Assembly (NCBI GenBank): GCA_029098225.1
Contig: JAQXNX010000027.1
Span: 21,379-85,378, forward strand
Direction of reading: 5' to 3'
DNA from: Spirochaetales bacterium
GTDB lineage: Bacteria; Spirochaetota; Spirochaetia; Treponematales; Treponemataceae
Length of the DNA stretch: 64,000 bases
Shown here: piece after piece, positions 35,821 through 45,800 of the stretch
Layout of the letters: each line of letters begins with the position of its first letter
How positions within the stretch are numbered: position 1 is the first letter of the stretch
Made by a program: the position numbers and the translations under genes
The notes under the pieces: model-generated
What the model was told of the DNA's origin: nothing
Database searches by the model: none
What the model saw: the letters and a program-made list of their open reading frames with translations, nothing else

Positions 35821-36477
35821 ATGATTAAGCTTGTTGCTTTTCTTGGAAACTATGGACGTGAATATGACAAAACCAGACACAATGTTGCCTGGTATTTTGA
35901 AGATTCCTTTCCTTTTGCATCTTCTATAAGCTGGCAGAATAAATTTAAAGGCGAATTTGCAGTGATTACTCCCGAGCAGCTTTCGCAATGGGCCTGTGAC
36001 AATAAAATCTGTTCAAAAAAAGATGGAAGTCCTGTTTTGGTTCCAGAAGATGCTCCTGCTCACATATATTTATTAAAACCATTAACTTATATGAATCTTA
36101 GCGGCGACAGTATTATTGAAGCCGCAAACTTTTATAAAATCAAGCCGGAAGAAATTCTTGTAGTTCATGATGAACTTGAACTTGCAATTGGTTTTGTGAG
36201 TTTAAAATGGAGTGGCGGACTTGGCGGGCATAATGGGCTTCGTTCTACAAAAGCAGTTCTTAACACTCCTGATTTTTTCAGACTGCGCTTTGGAATTGGC
36301 AGGCCTGAAAATGATAAGATTTCTGTTGCTGATTATGTTTTGGGTCATTTTTCTTCAGAGCAGCAGGAAATAATGCAGAATGTTTTTTCAGCTGCTAATC
36401 TTCTTTTTGTAAAAGTCCTGCTTTCTAAAAATCCTTCAGATTTAATTCAAAGCTGGGGTAAAAAGAAAATAGTTTAA
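35821..36477 (+). CDS. pth: Peptidyl-tRNA hydrolase
   Basis: 218 residues from the ATG at 35821 (AGGAG upstream; an in-frame ATG at 35773 lies in the repeat block). It frees tRNA from peptidyl-tRNAs that fall off the ribosome. Family motifs: LGNYGREYDKTRHNVAW (catalytic His), LKPLTYMNLSGDS, VVHDELELAIG (Asp) and GLGGHNGLRS. The protein is slightly longer than E. coli Pth (about 194), with an extra stretch near residues 45-70. Last gene of the Gld-like operon. Confidence 0.93.
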   Translation: MIKLVAFLGNYGREYDKTRHNVAWYFEDSFPFASSISWQNKFKGEFAVITPEQLSQWACDNKICSKKDGSPVLVPEDAPAHIYLLKPLTYMNLSGDSIIEAANFYKIKPEEILVVHDELELAIGFVSLKWSGGLGGHNGLRSTKAVLNTPDFFRLRFGIGRPENDKISVADYVLGHFSSEQQEIMQNVFSAANLLFVKVLLSKNPSDLIQSWGKKKIV

Positions 36478-36503
36478 AAATTTAAAATATTTTTTGTAAC
36501 TTG

Positions 36504-36551
36504 TTGACACTTTTTTTTTTTTTTACTACGATAGACGTACTACGATAAACG
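36504..36551 (+). promoter_or_regulatory. Promoter with a 14-T spacer tract before the lolD-like gene
   Basis: TTGACA at 36504-36509, a 17-base spacer containing 14 consecutive T (36511-36524), and TACGAT at 36527-36532. A 14-base unit TACTACGATARACG is duplicated in tandem (36524-36537, 36538-36551; one mismatch), repeating the -10 box. GAGAGG precedes the ATG at 36570. Confidence 0.65.
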
Positions 36552-36569
36552 TAATAGAGAGGTTATAGT

Positions 36570-37412
36570 ATGGCAGTAGTTAGTTTAAAAGATGTCCATA
36601 AATTCTATCAGTTAGGAAGAGAAAAAATTGAAGCTGTAAAGGGAGTTTCCTTTTCTGTAGAAAAAGGCGAGTTTGCAGCCATTTCCGGACCATCTGGTTC
36701 AGGAAAATCAACAATATTGAATATGGTTGGTTTAATAGACTTACCAAGCAGCGGATCTATTGTAATCGGCGGAACAGATGTTTATGAAGGAATTGATCTT
36801 TCTTCATCTGCTGTAAGAGATAACCGCTGGTCATCTTCTGTTTCAAAAGAAGATAAAAAGAAGGTTAGAACGACTGTACCTTCAAAAGTAGATAGAAGAA
36901 TCACAGCTTTGCGCCGTTCTCATATTGGATTTATTTTCCAGACTTTCAACCTTATTCCTGTACTGAATGTTTATGAAAATATTGAATTCCCTCTTCTGCT
37001 TGAATCAAGAAATAAAGCTTCATGGAGTCCTGTAGATGATTTTTCTAAGGCTCAGAAAGAAGAATGGATTAACTTCCTTATGGAAAAAGTTGGTCTCAAA
37101 GACTGGAAAAAACATAAGGCAAATGAGCTTTCTGGCGGACAGCGTCAGAGAGTTGCAATTGCAAGAGCTCTTGTAACAAAAGCTCCTGTAATTCTTGCTG
37201 ATGAACCGACAGCAAACCTTGACTCAAAAAACTCAGAACAGATTCTTTCTTTGATGAAATCTTTGAATAAAGATCCTGATTTGAAAACAACCTTTATTTT
37301 CTCTACACACGATTCTCGTATTGTAGATATGTGTGACCATGTTGTTCATATTCTCGATGGTCAGGTTATCAATGATGAATTTAAAGCAGGTTCAGACGTT
37401 TATAAGATTTAA
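36570..37412 (+). CDS. lolD: LolD-like ABC transporter ATPase
   Basis: 280 residues. Walker A GPSGSGKSTILNM, signature LSGGQRQRVAIARAL and Walker B VILADEPTANLDSKN with FSTHDSRIVDMCD. This is the LolD/MacB ATPase class. An insertion of about 50 residues near position 80-120 (DLSSSAVRDNRWSSSVSKED) is longer than in E. coli LolD (233 residues). Two FtsX-type permeases follow. Together they should extract lipoproteins from the inner membrane for transfer to the outer membrane. Confidence 0.85.
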   Translation: MAVVSLKDVHKFYQLGREKIEAVKGVSFSVEKGEFAAISGPSGSGKSTILNMVGLIDLPSSGSIVIGGTDVYEGIDLSSSAVRDNRWSSSVSKEDKKKVRTTVPSKVDRRITALRRSHIGFIFQTFNLIPVLNVYENIEFPLLLESRNKASWSPVDDFSKAQKEEWINFLMEKVGLKDWKKHKANELSGGQRQRVAIARALVTKAPVILADEPTANLDSKNSEQILSLMKSLNKDPDLKTTFIFSTHDSRIVDMCDHVVHILDGQVINDEFKAGSDVYKI

Positions 37413-37460
37413 GCTTTGTTTATAAAACTGACAGGCTTATTGATTTTAGGAGTTTATTAA

Positions 37461-38981
37461 ATGAAAGAAATAATTAAACTTGCCTTGCGCAATTTAAAGG
37501 AACATAAATCAAAATCCATTATAATTTCATTGTTTATCCTTTTTGGCGTTGCAATTGTTATATTGGGAAATTCGTTCCTTGAATCAATTAACCGCGGACT
37601 TGAAAAAGATTTCCGTTCAAATATCACTGGAGATATTGCTGTTTGTGCAATTCCTCCAAAGGGTGTATCCGTAGATGTATTTGGCGCTTCTTCTATGGAA
37701 ATTACTTCATCACAGCCACAGATTCCAGCTCTTATGGATATTGATACTGTAGAAAAAATTATTGCAGAAACTGATGGTGTTACAAAATACTCAAGAATGA
37801 TTTCTGCACAGGTAATGCTTTCTAAGGGAATTGAATTTGATTTTTCTGCTCTGGAAGAAAATGATGATGCAGATTTTTCTGATATTCCTTTTTCAATGCT
37901 GTTTGCTGGAGAAAAAGATTCGTACTGGGAACTTTTCCCAGACCTTAATATGATTGAAGGTCGATATCCTCAGGCTGGTACAAATGAAATTATTGTAGAT
38001 ACCAGAGTTATGGACGGTTTTAAAAAAATTTATAAGGAAGATCTTCAGTTAAATGATAATGTACTTCTGGCTAATATGAATGGTACAATTCGTGAAGCAG
38101 TAGTTGTAGGATTCTTTAAACCTGCTAATGAATATTCTGCAATGTTCCAGAGTATTTATTCTACACCGGAATTAGCTCGTGCTTTTGCAGATCTTACATA
38201 CGCAAATTCCTTCTCGCAGGAATTGCCGGATACTGTAGATCTTGGAATTTCAAATATGTCTGAGGATGATTTGTTTGGCGATAATGATTTCTTTGGAGAT
38301 ATTGAAGATGATGAATCTATTCTTGGAAGTACAACAGATTTTGACAGCATTCTTGGAGATACAACTCTTCGTGATGAGTTAAATAAAACCGATGATGGAG
38401 CCTGGCATTTTATTCTTGCTAAGCTTGAAAATCCTCACATGGATAAAAAGACTGTGGCAGAGCTTAATAAAATATTTAAGGAAAAAGATCTTGCTGCTCA
38501 GGCAATGGACTGGAAAAAGGCTGCTTTGTCATATTCAGGAACTGTCGCTGGAATTGGAATGATTTTTAATGTTCTGATTGTTATTCTTGCAGTTGTTGTA
38601 TTCATCATTATTATGAATACTATGGTTGTTTCGGTAATTGAGCGTACCAGCGAAATTGGAACAATGCGTGCAATTGGCGCAGAAAAGAAATTTGTAAAAA
38701 GATTGTTCTCTGCAGAGACTCTTATCCTTACATCACTTTCGGCATTATTCGGAATAGTGTTTGCATTTTTCTGCATGGCAATCTTTAATGCGTGTCATAT
38801 TGTAATTACAAATTCAATTGCAAAAATGATTCTTGGCGGTGGATTATTACACTTTACTCCAACCTGGGAAATCATCTTAGTTACAATTATTATTACTTTA
38901 ATAGGAAGTTTATTAAGTAATTTGTATCCTGTTAAATCAGCTCTTAAAGTTACGCCGCTTAAGGCATTGAGCAAGGAATAA
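37461..38981 (+). CDS. LolC/E-like permease (first copy)
   Basis: 506 residues with TAGGAG before the ATG. One N-terminal membrane helix (IIISLFILFGVAIVILGN), a large periplasmic MacB-type domain, and three C-terminal helices of the FtsX fold (VAGIGMIFNVLIVILAVVVF and two more). The MRAIGAEKKFVKRLF phrase is characteristic of FtsX/LolE. The periplasmic region contains an acidic insertion (SEDDLFGDNDFFGDIEDDE, about residues 270-290). Partner of the ATPase upstream and the permease downstream. Confidence 0.82.
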   Translation: MKEIIKLALRNLKEHKSKSIIISLFILFGVAIVILGNSFLESINRGLEKDFRSNITGDIAVCAIPPKGVSVDVFGASSMEITSSQPQIPALMDIDTVEKIIAETDGVTKYSRMISAQVMLSKGIEFDFSALEENDDADFSDIPFSMLFAGEKDSYWELFPDLNMIEGRYPQAGTNEIIVDTRVMDGFKKIYKEDLQLNDNVLLANMNGTIREAVVVGFFKPANEYSAMFQSIYSTPELARAFADLTYANSFSQELPDTVDLGISNMSEDDLFGDNDFFGDIEDDESILGSTTDFDSILGDTTLRDELNKTDDGAWHFILAKLENPHMDKKTVAELNKIFKEKDLAAQAMDWKKAALSYSGTVAGIGMIFNVLIVILAVVVFIIIMNTMVVSVIERTSEIGTMRAIGAEKKFVKRLFSAETLILTSLSALFGIVFAFFCMAIFNACHIVITNSIAKMILGGGLLHFTPTWEIILVTIIITLIGSLLSNLYPVKSALKVTPLKALSKE

Positions 38982-38995
38982 GGGGAGAAAAGAAT

Positions 38996-40351
38996 ATGAA
39001 AACTGTATCTTTAGCTTTAAAGAATTTGAGCCGTAATAAAAGACGTAATTCAATTCTTGCAGCTGCTATAGCCTTTGGTTTTCTTGTAGTTACTGCAATA
39101 GATGGATTTGTTACTGGAGTTGTTGGAACTCTGGAAGATCAGATTACCCAGCTTATTGGTGGAAATGTAATTGTTCAGGGACTTGAGTGGCAAAATTCAA
39201 CAGTTCCTGGAGGCTCTGCAAGTCTTGTAAATATTGTGCGCGACAGAGATTATGCAAAGACAATTGTTGATAGCTGCGGAATAAAATATGACTACTATTC
39301 CTGCTATACAATGAGTGGCGGAGAATTAATTTTTAATGGCAAAAAAACGGTAGTTCAGTTTTATGGACGTGATTTAAGTGAAAAATCTTTACGTGATTCA
39401 TTCCAGTTTGTAAGTGGTGGAGTTGATGAAAATGTAAAGAATGGAATTATTATTAGTGAAAGCACAGCTGAAACAATGAATCTTCAGGTTGGTGATAATT
39501 TAATATATTCAACAGGCACTGTTTACAGACAGAATACTTTTGCAGATGTTACTGTTATGGGTATTATTAAATCTAATACCTTTATTAATAAAATGCAGGG
39601 GTATATGAATATTGAAGATTTGAACTCTATTATTGAAATGCCTGAAGGCGGATATTCAATGTTCTCTATTTACCTTCCTAATAAAAATAAACAGACAAAG
39701 GCTGCTATCGCTATAGAAAATAGAATACGCCAGGATCATGAAAAAAATCCGGAAATTAATGTAACAAATCGTGCTCTTGCTTTTCAGACAAATCCTACAA
39801 ACATCGGTGCCGGAATTGAAAAGCAGCTTGATCCTAAAAAACCGGAAAATGAATGGCAGGGTGTAATGTATGGAGTAGAAACTCTTTATGATGAAATTCC
39901 TCAGATTAAAACAGTTTTGAATGTTGTACATGTCATTTCTACTGTTATTCTTATAGTAATTCTTTTAATTGTTATGGTAGGAGTTTCAAATACTTATAGA
40001 ATGGTTTTATATGAAAGAATCAGAGAAATTGGAACTATGAGAGCATTGGGAATGACAGGAAAAACAACTAAAAAAGTTTTTACAAACGAAGCTGTAATAC
40101 TTTGTATTATTGGAGCTGTTTTGGGATTGATTCTTGCTTTAATTATAATGGGTATTGTTCACTGTATTCCAATTGAAAGTGAGGCTCTTTCTATTTTCCT
40201 TAATAAGGGACACTTTGATTTCAAGGTTTCTGTATTTTCAATTATTATCCAGTATTTATTGCTTATAATCCTTACAACTTTTGCTGTTCGCGGAAGTGCT
40301 AAAAAGGCTTCAAAAATGAACCCTGCAGAAGCATTAAGAACAATTAAGTAA
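38996..40351 (+). CDS. LolC/E-like permease (second copy)
   Basis: 451 residues, GGGGAG before the ATG. Same FtsX layout as the preceding gene: helix 1 (SILAAAIAFGFLVVTAI), a large periplasmic domain and three C-terminal helices, with the MRALGMTGKTTKKVFTNEAV phrase. The two permeases should form a LolC-LolE heterodimer with the LolD-like ATPase. They share the fold but little sequence. Confidence 0.82.
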   Translation: MKTVSLALKNLSRNKRRNSILAAAIAFGFLVVTAIDGFVTGVVGTLEDQITQLIGGNVIVQGLEWQNSTVPGGSASLVNIVRDRDYAKTIVDSCGIKYDYYSCYTMSGGELIFNGKKTVVQFYGRDLSEKSLRDSFQFVSGGVDENVKNGIIISESTAETMNLQVGDNLIYSTGTVYRQNTFADVTVMGIIKSNTFINKMQGYMNIEDLNSIIEMPEGGYSMFSIYLPNKNKQTKAAIAIENRIRQDHEKNPEINVTNRALAFQTNPTNIGAGIEKQLDPKKPENEWQGVMYGVETLYDEIPQIKTVLNVVHVISTVILIVILLIVMVGVSNTYRMVLYERIREIGTMRALGMTGKTTKKVFTNEAVILCIIGAVLGLILALIIMGIVHCIPIESEALSIFLNKGHFDFKVSVFSIIIQYLLLIILTTFAVRGSAKKASKMNPAEALRTIK

Positions 40352-40420
40352 GCTTATAATTGAAAATAACTTTAGCGGCGAGTTTATACGAGCCACAATT
40401 TTTTAATCAGGAGTTTTTGG

Positions 40421-41185
40421 ATGAAAAAATTATTATCAATTTTTGTTGCAGCAGCTCTTTTTACTGCAGCTGCCTTTGCCCAGGTTTCACATGAGGATTC
40501 CGAAAAAGGTTTTAAAATAATGGAGGATACAGAAGATATCCTTGCATACCATGGAGATTATTCTGCAACTATTTCTTTTGAAGTTGAAAAGCCTGGTAAA
40601 CCTAAGGAACACATTCAGTATAAGATTTTTCAGCGTACTGATTCAAAGCTTATGACTGTAGTTCAGCTTTTCCCGGAAGCAGATAAGGGTGTTGGTTATC
40701 TTCGTAACGGAGACAACATCTGGTCTTATGACCCGATCAGCCGTAAATTCTCACATACTTCTATGAAAGAAGCTCTTGGAGATTCAGATGTACAGCTTGA
40801 TGATATTGACCAGAATAAAAAATACTGGCGCGATAATTATGAAGTTGTAGGTTTCGAAGAAGGAACTCTTGGAAAGTATCCTGTTTATATTATTACTCTT
40901 AAGGCAACTACAAGTGAACCATCTTATGCTAAGTCAAAATATTATATTCGAAAGGATATTACGCTTATCTTAAAGGAAGAAGAGTTCTCTGGTTCTGATC
41001 GTCTTATGCGTACAACACTTTTCCCTAAGTGGTCAAAGGTTCCGGCCGGATATGTTCCTACTCAGATAATCATGCGTGATGAGTTAAATCCCGGAGAACA
41101 GACACAACAGGTTATTTCAGATTTAACTTTTGACGCTTTGCCGGATAAGATTTTTACAAAGGCATATCTTGAAGGTTTGAACTAA
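40421..41185 (+). CDS. LolA-like periplasmic lipoprotein-sorting protein
   Basis: 254 residues. Residues 1-20 form a signal peptide (MKKLLSIFVAAALFTAAAFA) with AGGAG upstream. The rest fits the outer-membrane lipoprotein-sorting (LolA/LolB-like) beta-clam family: VGYLRNGDNIWSYDPISRKFSH, TTSEPSYAKSKYYIRKDI and VPTQIIMRDELNPGEQT. It lies directly after the LolCDE-like genes and would carry lipoproteins across the periplasm. The next gene follows after 21 bases. Confidence 0.78.
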   Translation: MKKLLSIFVAAALFTAAAFAQVSHEDSEKGFKIMEDTEDILAYHGDYSATISFEVEKPGKPKEHIQYKIFQRTDSKLMTVVQLFPEADKGVGYLRNGDNIWSYDPISRKFSHTSMKEALGDSDVQLDDIDQNKKYWRDNYEVVGFEEGTLGKYPVYIITLKATTSEPSYAKSKYYIRKDITLILKEEEFSGSDRLMRTTLFPKWSKVPAGYVPTQIIMRDELNPGEQTQQVISDLTFDALPDKIFTKAYLEGLN

Positions 41186-41206
41186 TTGCAGTCAATTGGA
41201 GACAAT

Positions 41207-42682
41207 ATGAAAAAATATATTTCATTATTTTTGTTTGCTGCCTTTCTGATTTTCGGTCTTAATGCACAGAGCGATGATGATTTATTCGGCGGATCAGATG
41301 ATTTTATTTCTTCCGATGATAGTATGTTCGGTGGAGATGAAGACATTTTTTCTTCAGATGATGATCTCTTTTCTGATGATTCCATTCAGACAGTTAGTGA
41401 TGTCTCTGCAAAGTCAGACCTCAGCAAGGGAGTTATTTTTGATACCGGTTCAATTAAAATCGGTGGAAGTTTAACTGCTGGAATTTCTACATCTACAGTT
41501 TTGTATTCCGAAGAAGAAAACGATTTGGGTGACAATATTCATAATACAAAGCTTAGCCCGGATCTTTCAGCAATGCTTTCTGTAGATGCACGACCAACGG
41601 ATATTCTTCGCATTTATTCAAAATTTGGATTTGCTTATCCATTCCAGAATAAAGTTTTTACAACTTTAAAATATACTCCGGTTGCATTGAAACTTGGACC
41701 ATTAGGTAATTATTCTTTACCTTTAGCAACATCTGCTGAATCTTCAATAGTTGACTGGTTTAAGCTAAAAGAGCTCTTTACAGACTTTTCTATGTATGAC
41801 AGAGCGTTTTTCCGCTTTGGTATTCATACAGTAAGCTGGGGAACAGGATATTTCTTTAGTCCGGTTTCTGATATGATTAACTCTTCTTCTATTGATCCGG
41901 AGAATCCTACAGAACAGGTAGACGGAAGCTTGAACTTAAGAACCCAGCTTGTTTTCCCCGGCACTCAGAATTGTCTGTGGTTTTATGTAATTCCTTCAAC
42001 AAATTTTAAAGGACAGACTGCAGATAGTTATGCAAGAGAAACTGCTCTTGCCGGTAAATTTGACTTTTTAATTGGAAACTGGGAAGCTGGTATTGGAGGC
42101 TTATGGAAATATAATTCTGCTCCAAAAGGAATGCTCACATTAAGCGGAAGCTTTAAAAAATTAAACATATTCAGTGAATTTGTTTACAGCTATGGAGCTC
42201 TGGAAGAGTGGGGTAAAAATAATGACTGGGATGATAAAACAAGCATTTTCCAGGCAACAGCAGGCTTCTTATATATCTGGAAAGATCCTGGAATTTCACT
42301 TGCTGCTCAGTATTATTTTAATAGCAATGATATTGATTCTCCTCAGAAAAATATTATTTACGGGCATAATATTGCCGGAACCTTAAGCTTTAGTGAGCTT
42401 TTTGGAAATAAAGATTTTTCTGCGAACCTTTTCTGTATGTCTAACATAGGAAGAAAAGATTATAAGGAAGAAGAAATTGAACTTATGAAGCTTATGGGCT
42501 TATCTAAATCAGAAATAGATTCTATTTCCGGTTATACCCTTACTTCATCGCTGATGGCATATTATACTCCTATCAAATATATGAAATTTGGTATGGGACC
42601 AACTGTAAATTTTAAAGATTTTGAATCAAAACCTACAGTTTCCTTTAAAATTTCAGCATCTTTAGGCGGCGGTAAATTCTAG
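41207..42682 (+). CDS. Outer-membrane beta-barrel with acidic repeat after the signal peptide
   Basis: 491 residues from the ATG at 41207 with GGAG upstream. The signal peptide (MKKYISLFLFAAFLIFGLNA) is followed by about 50 residues that are mostly D, S and F/G (SDDDLFGGSDD-type repeats). The remainder is strand-rich and ends in KISASLGGGKF, a barrel-type C terminus. It is co-transcribed with the LolA-like protein and the LolCDE-like transporter, hinting at a shared role in envelope assembly; the function is unknown. Confidence 0.7.
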   Translation: MKKYISLFLFAAFLIFGLNAQSDDDLFGGSDDFISSDDSMFGGDEDIFSSDDDLFSDDSIQTVSDVSAKSDLSKGVIFDTGSIKIGGSLTAGISTSTVLYSEEENDLGDNIHNTKLSPDLSAMLSVDARPTDILRIYSKFGFAYPFQNKVFTTLKYTPVALKLGPLGNYSLPLATSAESSIVDWFKLKELFTDFSMYDRAFFRFGIHTVSWGTGYFFSPVSDMINSSSIDPENPTEQVDGSLNLRTQLVFPGTQNCLWFYVIPSTNFKGQTADSYARETALAGKFDFLIGNWEAGIGGLWKYNSAPKGMLTLSGSFKKLNIFSEFVYSYGALEEWGKNNDWDDKTSIFQATAGFLYIWKDPGISLAAQYYFNSNDIDSPQKNIIYGHNIAGTLSFSELFGNKDFSANLFCMSNIGRKDYKEEEIELMKLMGLSKSEIDSISGYTLTSSLMAYYTPIKYMKFGMGPTVNFKDFESKPTVSFKISASLGGGKF

Positions 42683-42716
42683 AAATTATTTAAATAAAAA
42701 ATAATCAAAGATAAAG

Positions 42717-42754
42717 TCCTGACTATAATTGAATTTATAGTCAGGATTTTTTTT
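42717..42754 (+). terminator. Terminator after the Lol-like operon
   Basis: TCCTGACTATAA / TTATAGTCAGGA (12 bp, loop TTGAAT) followed by eight T. Confidence 0.9.
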
Positions 42755-42818
42755 GAGCACTTTTTTTGCTTTGCAAAAAAATCCGATAGGTAGGAATCCG
42801 CCGAAAAAAACAAACTGT

Positions 42819-42847
42819 TTGCTTTGTTTTTTTATATAGATTATAAT
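42819..42847 (+). promoter_or_regulatory. recC promoter
   Basis: TTGCTT at 42819-42824, 17 bases, TATAAT at 42842-42847, then 10 bases to the ATG at 42858. There is no Shine-Dalgarno before the ATG. Confidence 0.6.
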
Positions 42848-42857
42848 TTTTCTGATT

Positions 42858-45800
42858 ATGGAAAATGTTTTTGTATCTTTGGATTTGAATCTTCTTGCAG
42901 ATGACCTGATTATGAAAATTATGCAGGAATGGAAGAATCCTTTTGAACCTCCTGCTGTAATTTTTTCTGATGTAAAAACTGAACAATGGTTCCGGCTTCG
43001 ATATCTTAATAATCCAAAGTCAGGTAAAACGGTTTTAATGAATCTTGAAGCTTTAAGGCTTCAACCTTTTCTTTTTAATCTGCTTTTGCCAGAGAAGAAA
43101 ATTCTTTTTGAAAAATACAACATACATTCTATAGAAAAACTTTCTGTTGAACTTCTTCGCGATGTAATCATTCAAAAGCTGACTGACAGGCTTGATGACA
43201 ATACATTTTATTTTGAAGCTTTGAATGCGCCGCAGGTTACTGAATATATTAAAAAATCTGAGATAAATCCTGTGTGCCTTTATGATTTTGCACAGGAAAT
43301 TGCAACGTTATTTCTGGATTATGAAGATACCCGTTCGGAAAATTTGCAGCAGCTTTTTGAAAGTTGTTCATGGCAGAAAAAACTTTATAATGATATTTTT
43401 AATTCATCAGATTTAACTGAAGATTCAAAAAAAGATTTTTCAGGAATTGTGATTAATCAAACAGCATATATAAGTCTTTTTAAGCTTTGTGAATTAAATA
43501 AAAAGCTTAATGGTGGACAATTGAAATATAACTGGCAGGAAAATCGGCCTGTTTATGTTTTTGGTTTTTCTGGAATGGGAGAAATTTACCGTTCGATTCT
43601 TCAGAATTTTTCAGAGGCTTATAATCTTACGGTTTATCTGCAGACTTCTACAGATATTAAAGATTCAGATATAAAAAGATTTAAAACTCCTGATGGAAAA
43701 ACTTTTTCTTTGGAGTGTAAAGAGCTTTTTACACAGTGGGCATCATATGGAACTGAGCATCTTGATTTATGGAAGAAAAATGAAGATATAACAGAAATCA
43801 GTTCTTCAACGCAAAACTTGTCTTCGCAAGATTGTGTGATATCGCTTTCATCGGCTCCGAATCAGCTTAGGGAAATTGAAAATCTTCATTCGCAAATTTG
43901 TGAACTGTTAAAATCAGGTAAGGCACGTGTTTGCGATATTCTTGTGCTTGCTCAAAATGTTCAGAGTTATAAGGTTGCTATTGAACAGGTTTTTGAACAG
44001 AATGATTCTAATCAAAAAGCAGATAATTTAAAGAAAGAAAATCAGTTTCCGTATATTCCAACTTTAATTTCAGATTATGATTCTGAATCTTCTTTTACTA
44101 CAACAGCTCTTATTACGCTTTTTGAAATTCTTCAAAAAAAATATTTATGCCGTTCAGATATTTTTTCTTTACTTAGAAATCCGCTTATTCAGTTTGTGCG
44201 TGGTTTTACAAATGAAATGGTTAATGCGTGGGCTGGCTGGGTAGAAAAATTAAATGCATATAGAGATCATGGAATTGATAAAGACAGAATTTATGACTGG
44301 GATAAATTAAAAAATCGTCTCATGCTTTCGCGTCTTAGTGAAGATTTAATTATAACCGATGAAGAGAAAATTCTTCCTTATGAAAATATTGAAACTCAAA
44401 ATGATTATTCACTTTATAAATTTATAGAAGCTATAGATGAGCTTGAAGAATGGATGCAGCTTTCACCAAAGCAGAAATTTAATTTTCAGAATATACAATT
44501 TATATATGAATTTTTAATGAGATGGTTAAATCTTTCAAATGAAATTCCTCCAAAGTTTTTTTCTGAAAATTTTATTTTTCAGAATGTTATTGAAGAAATT
44601 GAACGTCAGAAAATGACTTCAAGAAATGATGTGTATTCTACAATTTTTGCAAACAGTCTTTTTGACAGGGCAAAGGGCGTTTCGCTTCACAGCGCAAATA
44701 TTTTTTCGCAGGGAATAACTTTTGCAAAATTTGCGCCTAACAGAATTCTTTCTGCAGATTATGTTTTTATTCTTGGAATGGATTCTTCTTTTCCTGGAAC
44801 TGATAGTGAAAATGTTCTTGATTTGCGAAGTTCTCATTTTGGTCATGAGCGTCAAAAGGGTGACGAAAAAAATTCTTTAAAAAATCGAAATGCCTTTTTA
44901 TGCCAGATGTTTGCTGCAAGAAAAGGTTTATTCATAAGTTACGTAAATCAAAATCTTAAAAAAGATCAGGAATTTTATCCTTCATCTGTTGTACTGGAAC
45001 TTTTTGGAACAGTTTATAAGGACGAAGCTTTTGAAAAACGTGTTTTTGAAAATAAAATTTATATTGATGAAAATCGTCCGTGGAATGAACTTTTTACCAG
45101 ACGCGAATTCCGTAATAAAATAAATTATGATTTTATGCGAAACTCTTCTGATATTGAAGAAAATGAAAATTATGAAGAACAGAGTGATATTAATATTCAG
45201 AATGCTTTGCCCGACAGACTTCGATTTACTTCGATTAAAAAATATCTTGAAGAACCGTATAAATATTATATTGAAAATATATTTGATAAATCAGAAGATG
45301 ATTCAATTACCGAGCTTCAGCAATTTGAACCTTTAACTTTTGATAATCTGACCGAAAGTTTAATTCAAAAAGAATATTTGAATTTACTTTTAAAAACAGA
45401 TGAAAGTGAAGTTGAAAATATAAATTTTGATCTTGAGTTTAAGGAAAATTTGAAGCTGGAAAATATTCTGCCGGTTTCTTTTTTTGGAGAAAAAGCTATT
45501 GCTGATATTCGTAAAAAAGCGGAAGTTTTTTATGAAAAATATAAAAATATTTTTGGTGAACTTTCACTTGTCCAGAATGAATTGTTCATAAATGTTTTAA
45601 TTCCTCAAGGTGATAAAAAACAGTGGGAGCTTTCCGGAAAAGTAGTTTCTTTTAATAAAAATTTTTACGAGACAAAAAATCTTTTTCTTGTTGATATTTC
45701 TAAGCAGAAGAAGTTTTTAAATTGTTATATTTCTTCACTTGCACTTATTGCGTCTCTTCCGGAATCTGATGAATCTGAATATTCAGTAAATTTAATTGAA

